Shown: in pieces, positions 55,404-64,000 of the stretch | Layout: every line of letters begins with the position of its first letter | Position numbering within the stretch: position 1 is the stretch's first letter | Assembly: GCA_963580455.1 (NCBI GenBank) | Contig: OY756970.1 | Location: forward strand, 11,532,001 to 11,596,000 | Direction of reading: 5' to 3' | DNA: 64,000 bases | Origin: Euonymus europaeus | Lineage: Eukaryota; Streptophyta; Magnoliopsida; Celastrales; Celastraceae | Notes under the pieces: generated by a model | What the model saw: the letters and a program-made list of their open reading frames with translations, nothing else | What the model was told of the DNA's origin: nothing | The model's database searches: none | Translations under genes and position numbers: made by a program

Positions 55404-55872
55404 AGCTCCCACTCAAATTAGACCTCTATTAACTTGGTCCAATTACACAAGCTAGCAACACAAAAGATTCAAATCCAACACAACTGCTCCAACTCAAAAA
55501 ATAAATTCCAAGACAATATTGAAATTTCAATACCCACGGCCAAATCCAAAAAAAAAAAGAATAAAAAAGTTCCTTTTATTTTTCTTTTGGCCTTCAACTC
55601 CACGTGCTCACTGATATACTATCAGTCTTTGCCCAATTCAAGGATTTGCCGAACTCCACACGCATCAATCATCAATTAACAAAACAAAAGACAGTAGCAA
55701 TTGAAACACTCACCAACTTTGACTTAACCAATTCCCTTACTGGGTATTCAATTTCACCAAAAGTCTCACCAATTCAATTTCACTTGTCTCCTGGATTTAA
55801 TTGAGTCCTCACCACCCGCAACCCGCCAACACAGTAGTAATCTGCACTGTCGATCTCTATCGCTATTTGCCT

Positions 55873-55887
55873 GGCTTCGATACCAGT
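55873..55887 (-). other. Copia primer-binding site
   Basis: ACTGGTATCGAAGCC directly next to the 5' LTR; resembles the initiator-Met site TGGTATCAGAGC. Confidence 0.75.
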
Positions 55888-56158
55888 TGTAAGCAAAGAT
55901 CGGAATAGCACACACACAAAAATCAAACAATAGATCAATCAAAGAGAAAAGATTTTAACGTGGTTCTGCCAATGATGCCTACGTCCACGACTGCTGCAGT
56001 GTTCTTATTTTCTCTCAATAAAATCCAAGGTTACAAGGAGTGAGAGTTATATATATCCCCTTTTTTTGGTATAAAAATACGAACCAGCCGAATACATAAA
56101 ACTCATGTATAAGCCCAATATAACCCAAACTAAAAATAATAGTATCCATCACTTAACA
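55888..56158 (-). repeat. Copia 5' LTR
   Basis: On (-) begins TGTTAAGTGATGG and ends CTTACA next to the primer site. 271 bp; partner of 51157-51434. Confidence 0.85.
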
Positions 56159-56421
56159 CAGGAACCAATTTCGCGATAAGAGTGGAGAAAGCCACTGATA
56201 TTTCTTAGGTTGTTGTATCAAGTCATAAGCTCATGCACACATCCAAATCCATCACAAAATATTCATAAATGGATTTCTTCATACCCTATTTTTTTGTCTC
56301 AAGCATTATTCGCCTTCTCAAACATTCTATGTCACATCTCTAACTACTTTCTCCTCGGGATTCTAACCCCTATCAAATGCATATATAAACAGATCTCTCA
56401 AGATATTTCAATGTTAAAGAG

Positions 56422-56820
56422 TTAAATTCCTACTCATAACTACTAAAATATCTGTGGATAAATTCCTACTTGTAATCACTAAATATTTTTTCAATAAATT
56501 CCTACTCACAATCTTGGAAATCCCACTTGTCCGAGTACAATCCTACTCGAAGTCTCACACATCTTCTATGGGTAAATTTCTACCTGTAGTCACAATTCAT
56601 GTTGTCGAGTAAATTCCTACTACAGCCCCATACATGCATTCTTTGAGTAGATTTCTACTCATTTTTTTAGCCTCTCATATCTCCTACAAGGTAATTTCCT
56701 ACTCATAGTCTGAGACATCCTCTATGAGTAAATTCCTACCCATAGCCTAAATAACTTCCCTCGAGTATATTCCTACTCGAAATTCTAATATGCATACCAT
56801 AAGTATATCCCTACTCGTAT
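56422..56820. repeat. 37-38-bp minisatellite, eleven diverged units
   Basis: The core TAAATTCCTACTCAT recurs with starts at about 56422, 56459, 56495, 56535, 56573, 56610, 56648, 56692, 56729, 56766 and 56804. The rest of each unit varies. No ORF or known element is associated. Confidence 0.85.
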
Positions 56821-56826
56821 GTATCC

Positions 56827-56846
56827 TTCACACACACACACACACA
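56827..56846. repeat. (CA)n microsatellite
   Basis: About nine CA units directly after the minisatellite. Confidence 0.9.
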
Positions 56847-57599
56847 TGCATCACACTACACACATGCCGTTGTAGTAATTGTTTTCTTATGTAATGGCTA
56901 AACGCCACTATATTTGATGCTATCATGTATTCCTCAATCATGGAATATTGTGAGGCAGACAATAAAGACATCCAATTAGGATCTCCCTCAGCCATCATAC
57001 AAATGACTGCCCAAACGAGGTAAACAACAACGTCAGTATTGAGCACGTAGACCAAAACCACACAATGCACACAAGGTAAGCGTTCCATGGAATATAAGCC
57101 ATATGTGCCTCACACCATCCTCATGCTTAAATGACTTCCAAGCCCATATGAATCTCTAGACCGCGAACTACCAAACCAAGCCTTATCCAATAAATTAGAC
57201 GTTCAATTTGGTTTATAAATATCAATTGATGATGACTTCAAATCATCATCCAAGTATGATGCAAGGGTAGCCTCGAGGGCCATCCCATATCAAAATCCCA
57301 GTTGTGACAAATACCTTTTGTCTAGATCAATTGTCTTGATGAAGTTTACTTTTCTGTACATACTTCTAGGAGTGATGAATGGGTAGACATTTGTAGACTT
57401 CCTTCCTAATCATCATTGTCTTGATAATAAAGAATCAGAATCTCTAGAGTTCAAAACATTTGCTATTTTAATACAATATACTTCTTGGTCACTTATGTTT
57501 GATGACCTAAAATACACTTTATTTTAGGATGTGGTGTTATCATAATCTCTCTAGAAGGTCAGACAACCCTTATATCTTTTCAATTTGAAATCAAGCTGA
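56847..57599. other. Unassigned, probably decayed gypsy sequence
   Basis: No clear motifs. A (-) strand ORF of 86 codons at 56828-57088 is not recognised. It lies just upstream of readable RNase H and probably belongs to the same decayed element. Confidence 0.3.
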
Positions 57600-59065
57600 G
57601 TACAAAGTAGTCATCATAGGCATGAATAACATAAGGGAATTAGGCACACAATTAGTTGAAGTGATAATGGATTCCCAAATAGTGTTCAACCATTTTTGCG
57701 GCACCTTTAAATGTCAAACCTTAGACTTTTCACCATACTACATGACCTCTAAGTAGTTGTTATAAGATTTTGAAGATGCAATTGTGACTTATGTTCTAAA
57801 GAAACTCAATACAAAAGTTAACAAGCTCGCTCAGGTGGCAACATGAGTTAATATATCACAAGGCGCTTACGATAGAACCATCACGGTCTAGAGAAGATTA
57901 CAACCTTCTATTAAATGAACATCTCTCGCTATCCTCTATGTTTTCTATGCTAAACTCTAAAAAATAGACTGAGGCATCCTCTGGTCTAGTTCCTAAAGCA
58001 TCCAAAATCAAAGATGAATTAGAAAAACAAAAAAAGGGCGATCAACTATGTATTGATTGATGGAGAACTCTACAAAAAGCGTCCATAAGATTTATTTCTA
58101 AAGTGCTCAAGTCAGGAGGACTCAATGAAGACTTTGGCAAAGGTACACGATGGTATATGGGGAGCTCATCAATTCGGGAGAAAGAAGAGATGGCTCATCA
58201 GAATATATGAATATTATTGGCTATCTATTTTGGTAGATTGTATCCAATACTCCAAAGAATATCAGCTTTGTCAAGCTCATGGATGAATATAACATGTACC
58301 TTATACTACCATGCAAGTCATCATGAAGCCATGACTATTAAGAGATTGTGGCATGGATCTTATTGGCAATATCTTTCCACCTTCTAACGAGGACCATCAT
58401 TTCATCATATAATGGCCCCATATTATTTCACAAAATGGGTGGAGGCTTTTCATTGAAGTTTGAGAACACGTAGGATGTTACCAAAATAATCAAGGAGAGC
58501 ATCATTCATAGATTTGCCCTTTTACAAAATATTTTAATAGATCAAGGCATGGTCTTCTATGGAGATCAGGTACAAGCCTTCACCTTGAAATATGGGCCTC
58601 AAATCTCACACAAGACACTATATTATGTTCAAGGAAATGACTAGACAAAATCTACTAACAATGTTATGAAGAATATCATTGAAAGAATGTTAGGAAGCAA
58701 ACCAAGGTTGTGGCGCGAAGCACTATCAAAAGGACTGTAGACTTATAAGACTTCTAAAAATACAATAACATGAGCCACACCCTTCATGCTAACTTATTGT
58801 AAAACTTAGACCAAGTCAAACTTGTTGCCTTTGACCATCTTCTAAGTTCATGATGGCAAGGTCATGATGGCTTTCAATAAAAGAGTACGTGAGAAGTCAT
58901 TCGCCATAACATAATTTGTGTGGAGAGACGTTCTCCCAAATGGCCACATAAAATTAACCTATGGAAAATGATCTCCATCATGGGAAGGTCCCTCTCAAGT
59001 GACAAAAGTGCAGAGAGAAGGAGTTAATTGGTTGTAGGATCTAGTTGACACATAACACAAGCATC
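57600..59065 (+). pseudogene. Decayed Ty3/gypsy (Tat-type) RNase H and integrase
   Basis: + strand, heavily broken. RNase H: ELGTQLVEVIMDSQIVFNHF near 57640, FSPYYMTSK near 57735 and KLNTKVNKLAQVAT near 57807. Integrase zinc finger: VHDGIWGAHQFG (about 58150), YYWLSILVDCIQYSKEYQLC (about 58215). Core remnants: MDLIGNIFPPSNEDHHFI (about 58355). A C-terminal HKHPI segment lies near 59060. Stops occur about every 20-40 codons. The second-RNase-H style places it near the Tat lineage, older than the element at 27.7-42.2 kb. Confidence 0.7.
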
Positions 59066-59069
59066 CTAT

Positions 59070-60603
59070 TGATAAGTGCCAGAATATACGTTTTTAAAGT
59101 GATAAAATACTACCAAAGCAATGCCAAGAAATTGTGCTTAAAAGCTGAATTTTCAAGATTATTATACTTAAGATCTTCTTGGATGTTTTGTAGGTTAAGA
59201 GGTAGTAAGAGCTGTCGGAATGAGATTTGATCTTCAGAAAATTTTTAGAGGACACTTCAAGCTTTGCAGGAAGTGCTGGTTCACAAAAATCAGAGTTTGT
59301 TTGGGCCTCTAAAGGTTGCCTCAAAGTCAAGTTTGGAAGTTATATCCGAAGCAGAATTTCTGTTTGCAGACCAGACCTTTAGAAGCCCATAACTTGAGTG
59401 TCTGATGTCCAAATTGAGTGATTCAAAATCCCATAATTATCTACACATTTGTATCTACAATATTGATGAAGGGTTTGAGTTCATAATAGGCTTCTTTTAG
59501 CCCCAGAATACAGTTACAAGATTAGTGTGTAATTGGAAGTTGATGTCATTGATGATACCATTTCCATTCAAAGAGTGGACAATCCACCACACGAATTTGA
59601 TGGGCAATCCACCACCAAAATATGGCACTAACTCCTCCACTATGTGCTCATTTTCTCTATAAATAGAGAGGAGTAGGAGCTAGGAGGGAGAGCTATGGGA
59701 AGGAGTGGAAGCAAAAAGAGGAGAAGGAAAAGAAGAAAACAAGGCTTGTGTTTGTAATTATGTTTTTATGTTTCATGTTTTATTTGGTTATGTATAACTA
59801 AACTCTTGTTAGTTAGGGCTTGTCTTGAAGCCCTAAGCATGCTTTCAATTTTATAAGTTGTGTGGATTTCAATTTCTACAAGCATGATGATTTTGATTTT
59901 TCCATGTTATGTGAGTTCTAGTATTGTGTTTCTTTGAGTAGCTAACTTTGAAACAATTATTAGAATTAATTTTTGTAGAACATGTTCAATTGCCTTGTTG
60001 AATATGTTCTTTCTTGCAACATATAATTCAGTTGAAAATGAATTATGAAAAATCAATTCTTGAATACCTAAGTACAAATGCCATGTGTTAGGATTCTTGT
60101 GACATTCATATTCTCTTTGCTCTTATTGGATTCTTGATTGTTGATTGATGCAGACGTCATGCTAGATTTCGATTAAGAATACACGTAATGAGGTAGACGC
60201 CATACACTTTACATGCAATTAAGAGAGAATCATACAACTTGAGTTTGGCCATGACCTTGTTGTGAATGTTGTCATCATATGCTTGTTAAAATTGTTAGTC
60301 TATTATTTCTTATAAATTGTTTGAATGTTTTGCGGTGGATAGTGAGTCTTAGCTATTGTTTTCATTAATATCAATTATCATTCTTGTTCTCAACGTCAAT
60401 TTCTTTGTCTTAATTTTTATCTATTACAAGATTTAACCCCCCCCCTTTTCCCCCTTTTATAATTTTATCAATTATATTCAAGTGTTAGATTGTATATCTA
60501 TTAGCATCACTCCTTGTGGGATCGACTCTTACTTGTTCACTATATATTAATTGTACATTTGTAAGTATATTTTAAATTGTTAGTAACGACATAACACCTA
60601 TGA
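59070..60603 (+). mobile_element. Probable gypsy solo LTR, about 1.53 kb
   Basis: Begins TGATAAGTGCCAGAATATAC and ends near GTTAGTAACGACATAACACC at 60580-60599. It has a promoter-like CTATAAATAG at 59658-59667, a purine-rich leader and a C/T-rich segment (60429-60455). No internal domain or second LTR. The 3' terminal dinucleotide appears mutated and no target duplication is clear. It abuts the decayed integrase, into which it may have inserted. Confidence 0.5.
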
Positions 60604-60742
60604 GTGACAAATGTTTAAAAATATATTATCCTACACTATGAGAAGCTATAGTGACGTTCTCGAGATTTCGGGGGCCCTAGGCGAACTCTATGAAAGGGGC
60701 CCCTCTTAATCGTATATCATATCTTCAAAAAAAAATCATTAT
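60604..60742. other. Spacer with GC-rich inverted words
   Basis: Contains GGGGGCCCTAGGC and, 30 bp later, GGGGCCCC near 60670-60710. Possibly the end of an old DNA transposon; not assigned. Confidence 0.25.
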
Positions 60743-61350
60743 TGATGACGTCAAAAATCTACTCGGTTTGGTTGACGTATTAGGATATGGCCGAGCTAAG
60801 TCTTCCTGGTTGATATTGCTCTTCTAATGGTGGTTTCTTGCACAGATGAGCAAACGTGAGCTAAGAGCCCACTATACGTTGTTCTCTGGCGTTAGTGTTC
60901 CGACGCTCAAGTCAGATATAAACGTATAAGTTCCTTAGAACACGTATCTCGATGCTCTATAAGTTATGCATTATACTATAAAATCTGTGTTTACCTAGTG
61001 GAGATCCCTTTTTATAGTGGTGGAGTTATCCTTATTCTATTTGAAGTCAGATTCTTGCTTGAGATGACTTATTGTTAGAATAGGAAGCTACTCTTAGTCG
61101 CGAGAGATTCCTTAATAGTAAAAGAACTCATTTGAGGGGGAGTCCTTGTTGGTAAAGGAACTCGTTTCCCTTAAAGACTCGGCTCTGTCCGAAGACATAG
61201 GTACCGAGCATAATGGTTCATTACTCGGTTAAGACCGAGCAATGTGAATCGACCATTGTAATCGAGTTGTGTACATCATCCAAAGATGACTTATTTTTCA
61301 TCTTGTGACACGTGTCGATCTCTAATTGGTGGTTATTTTTGGTATTATCA
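60743..61350 (-). repeat. 3' LTR of the minisatellite-containing element
   Basis: On (-) begins TGATAATACCAAAAATAACC and ends TTTTTGACGTCA. Clearly homologous along its length to 62406-63015 (shared blocks include TTTACCTAGTGGAGATCCC and GACATAGGTACCGAGCATAA). Confidence 0.85.
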
Positions 61351-61479
61351 TAAGCCTCCCACACTTTTATCCGAGCAATCTAGTTGGTCGAGTGAAGGTG
61401 TAAACTTTTCTTCAATTTTTTGTAGGAGCTTTAGTCTTTTATTGAGGATTTTTTTCTAGGATTTTTCTAAGGAAAACTC

Positions 61480-62345
61480 TTCGTACAGGAAAGCTTTTTT
61501 TGGGGACAAACTGTTAGCCGAGAAAGAGCTCTTTTCTTAGGCAAACTCTTCGTTGAGGAAAGCCTTTTTTCTGAGGTAAACTCTTGGCTGAGCAAGACCT
61601 ATTTTTCGAGGTGACTTGTTGGCCAAGGAAGACCTCTATTTTAAGGTGGCTTGTTGACCGAGGAAGATTTCTTTTCTGAGGTAACTTTCTTGCCAAGGAA
61701 AACCACTTTTTTGAGGCAAACTCTTCATTGAGGAAACCCTTTTTTCCTGAGGCAAACTCTTGGCCGAGCGAGACCTATTTTTTGATGTGACATGTTGGCC
61801 GAGGAAGACCTCTTTTTTAAAGTGGCTTGTTGGCCAAGGAATACCTCTTTCTAAGGTAACCTGTTGGCCAAGGAAGACCTCTTTTTTAAAGTGGCTTGTT
61901 GGCCAAAGAAGACCTCTTTTCCGAGGTGAACTTTTTGTTGAGGAAAGCCTCTTTTCCTGAGGAAAACTCTTGACCGAGCAAGAAATATTTTCCGAGGTGA
62001 CTTGTTGGCCGAGGAAAACCTCTTTTTTTAAGGTGGCTTGTTGGCTGAGGAAGACCTCTTTTTTAAGGTGGCTTGTTGGCCGAGAAAGACCTCTTTTCTG
62101 AGGTGACTTATTGGCCAAGGAAGACTACTTTTCTGAGGCGAACTCTTCATTAAGGAAAGCCTTTTTTCCTGAGGCAAACTCTTGGCTGAGGAGGTCTTTT
62201 TTCGAGGTGACTTGTTGGCCAAGGAAGAACTTCTTTTTTTTAGGGTGGCTTGTTTGGCTGAGGAAGACCTCTTTTTCCAAGGTAACCAAATGGCCGAGAA
62301 TGACCACCTTTCCGAGGTGGCTTGTTAGCTGAGGAAGACCACTAG
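61480..62345 (-). repeat. 35-bp minisatellite inside the LTR element, about 25 units
   Basis: On + each unit reads approximately GAGGAAGACCTCTTTT, then variable T/A, then GGTGGCTTGTTGGCC. Starts at 62044, 62079 and 62114 show 35-bp spacing. Variants replace the last part with GGCAAACTCTT. The (-) strand lacks stops over long stretches, including a 160-codon ORF (62118-61636). Confidence 0.85.
61636..62118 (-). other. Repetitive 160-codon ORF within the minisatellite
   Basis: Because 35 is not a multiple of three, the three frames of the unit follow each other and the peptide repeats every 35 residues: KKEVFLGQQVT, then K(S/F)PQEKRLSS.KS, then RGLLWPTSHF types. It is Lys/Ser-rich with no known domain. 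It could be a by-product of a stop-free repeat unit; I do not claim it is expressed. Confidence 0.25.
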
Positions 62346-62405
62346 CCCAAACCATTGTAAGTTACTTCAAAAGTTTTTATATCTTCCCCACAGATGGCGC
62401 CAATA

Positions 62406-63015
62406 TGATGACATCAAAAATCTGCTCGGCTTGGATGTCAAATCAGGATATGGCCGAGTTAAGTCTTCTCAGTTGAAATTGCTCTTGCAATGGTGGTTTC
62501 CTGCACAGACGATCAAACGTGAGTTAAGTGCCCACCAGAGGTTGTTTTTTTGCATTGGCGCTCCGACTCTCAAGTTAGATGTGAACGTATAAGTCCCCTA
62601 TAATACGTAGCTTAGTGCTCTAGAAGTTGTGTATTCGACCATAGAATTTGTGTTTACCTAGTGGAGATCCCTTTTCATAGTGGTGGAGTTATCCTTATTC
62701 TATTTGGATTCAGATTCTTGCTTGAGATGACTTCTTGTTAGAATAGAAAGCTACTCTTAGTAGCGAGAGAGTCCTTGTTAGTAAAAGAACTTGTTTGAGG
62801 GGAGTCCTTGTTGGTAAAGGAACTCGTTTCCCTTAACGACTCGGCTCTATCAGAAGACATAGGTACCGAGCATAATGGTTCATTACTCGGTTAAAACTGA
62901 GCAAAGTGAATCGACTGTTGTAACCAACCATTGTAATCGAGCTGTGAACATCGTCCGAAGATGACTTCTTTGTGATCTTGTGGCATGTGTCGATCTCTAA
63001 TTGGTGGATATATCA
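62406..63015 (-). repeat. 5' LTR of the minisatellite-containing element
   Basis: Partner of 60743-61350. On (-) starts TGATATATCCACCAATTAG and ends TTTGATGTCA, then the TGGCGCC primer site. Lacks a few bases near its start relative to the other LTR. Confidence 0.85.
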
Positions 63016-64000
63016 ACTATAATATTAGATGTTGAGCCCCCTTTTGTTTACTAGGCCTAAATTTATCAAGAAATCCAGAGAGATCGAACAAGTTTCTCAA
63101 ATCCATACTTATATTTTCGGCTACTCATTATGCTTAAATTAATTATCTTATCAATTAAGTAATCAAACTAACAATCAAGTAATTTGTAATCAACACAATA
63201 TCGCAAGAAAATAGTCACAACTACACAAGTAAAGAACGCAATTACGCAATGCAAACATTAACAATTTAACACAGCCACATAGGTAAGACACTAAGGTAGC
63301 AACTAGTAAAGCCTGTGAAGAGGAACGAAATCACCTGAAACAGGAGCCTTGAAATTAACTGACTGAATTGCTGCGAAGTGCCAAAAGCCAATTTGTAATT
63401 TCCAAACAGCCAAAGCCCATAATCAGGTCCAGAACTCCAGAAACTAAAAGCGAGCAAGCGGCCAATTGAATTGGAAATTGCCATTAGTTAGTTACTGAGT
63501 CAGTGAGTTAACCAATATCAGAGCACGAGCAGTCGAGCATGGAGCAACCCACTGAGCATTGAGCCACTAACCCAACCAAGGATCCACCGAGCCAACCCTC
63601 AACGAGACAATGCCTCAGACCTCATTGTCTTTGTGTATCAGCAAGTGCAAGTACGGTGACGCCTATGACCTATCGATGGTTAGTAAGTCGGAGTATCAAT
63701 ATCACCTATGCGGCTACGCCTTATGGCTTATCGGATGGAAATAGTGAGAGATTAGAGAAGAACGAATGAAATCAATTAGGGCATTTTTTCGATTAGAAAT
63801 TGAGGAATACATTATACATAAAATTGGGCCTTGTAGGTTAGGTAAGTGTTGGACTTGGAATTGGCCATTGGGCCTTAGGGGTGGTGTGATCTGTGAAGGG
63901 GGCCCAATTTTATGTAAAAAAATCAATTTTTTTTTTTTACAAATTTACTACGTGTGACTTCAATCGCTCTATGTCTTCTCTCAAATGCAAAATAAAGAGT
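63016..64000. other. Unassigned right edge
   Basis: No recognisable gene or element end. Short ORFs (72 codons on (-) at 63266-63484; 63 on + at 63766-63957) have no familiar content. A T12 run lies at about 63928-63939. Confidence 0.35.

Larger units (their letters stand above)
51157..56158 (-). mobile_element. Tnt1-like Ty1/copia retrotransposon, 5.0 kb
   Basis: Two LTRs of 278 and 271 bp bound a (-) strand gag-protease-integrase-RT-RNase H region in the copia order. The primer site (ACTGGTATCGAAGCC on (-), 55873-55887) is a tRNA-Met type. The internal end before the 3' LTR reads CAAGTGGATGAT. The five bases outside each end (TGAGA and CAGGA) do not match, so no target duplication is visible. 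Stops, frameshifts and lost catalytic residues make it inactive. It is downstream of the ALE2-like gene in opposite orientation. Confidence 0.9.
60743..63015 (-). mobile_element. Short non-autonomous LTR element with a minisatellite interior, 2273 bp
   Basis: Two direct repeats of 608 and 610 bp flank a 1055-bp interior. On (-) the right repeat is the 5' LTR and is followed by TATTGGCGCCATCTGTGGGG (62384-62405), the familiar gypsy primer-site and leader sequence. The interior ends with AAAAGTGTGGGAGGCTTA (61351-61369), a polypurine-tract-like stretch, before the left LTR. Flanking bases ATTAT (60738-60742) and ACTAT (63016-63020) match at four of five positions and may be a worn target duplication. 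No gag or pol. Size and structure are close to TRIM elements, but the LTRs are longer and the interior is repetitive. Confidence 0.8.

Noticed and set aside
60670..60710. GGGGGCCC/GGGGCCCC pair as a transposon terminus
   Set aside because: No partner end, target duplication or transposase could be found.
61480..62345. CRISPR-like regular repeats
   Set aside because: Units are directly tandem without unique spacers, vary among themselves, lie between LTRs, and the DNA is from a plant.

Overview
This is AT-rich nuclear DNA from a plant, almost certainly a eudicot. The evidence is a spliced plant-specific receptor kinase gene with GT-AG introns, a dense nest of plant LTR retrotransposons (Tat/Ogre, Tekay/Del chromovirus, Tnt1-like copia), a PIF/Harbinger transposon and a fragment of an endogenous pararetrovirus. 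There is one intact host gene, on the + strand at 43571-49696: an ALE2-like receptor-like kinase with ten exons and an 847-residue product. Nearly everything else is mobile DNA in decay, often inserted inside other mobile DNA.

Layout. 1-5964: part of an LTR element with a (-) strand Transposase_28-like (PF04195) ORF, a 124-bp tandem repeat, an LTR-like promoter on the + strand, and an unusual density of the palindrome CGTACG. 6000-23012: a decayed PIF/Harbinger element on the (-) strand. Its Myb/SANT-like ORF is split by a 1.27-kb copia-type solo LTR (target duplication GGTCC) and by a 7.28-kb LARD-like element (target duplication GGAGA). Its outer part holds a truncated Tekay chromovirus bracketed by a duplicated flank. 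23.0-24.9 kb: an unassigned ORF relic and a TA microsatellite. 24943-27674: a (-) strand endogenous caulimovirid fragment.

27690-42155: a long Tat/Ogre-type element on the + strand. In order it has a DUF7745-like and coiled-coil ORF1, gag, protease with G-patch, a recognisable intron, RT, RNase H, a second RNase H, integrase, tandem repeats, an extra ORF, a polypurine tract and a roughly 2.4-kb LTR. Its left end abuts the viral fragment. 43.2-49.9 kb: the ALE2-like gene, with a TIR element in intron 1. 51157-56158: a Tnt1-like copia element on the (-) strand, with both LTRs. 56422-56820: a 37-38-bp minisatellite. 57.6-59.06 kb: decayed Tat-type RNase H and integrase. 59070-60603: a probable solo LTR. 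60743-63015: a short (-) strand LTR element whose internal region is nearly all a 35-bp minisatellite.

The genes do not form a pathway. Transposon genes here are broken by frameshifts, nonsense codons or lost catalytic residues. The most unusual objects are the LTR-minisatellite-LTR element, the rearranged flank around the truncated chromovirus, the CGTACG-rich first 6 kb, and the Ogre element, which still keeps an in-frame intron. No rRNA, tRNA gene, CRISPR array or bacterial-type operon was seen. All family assignments come from reading motifs by eye, without database searches.
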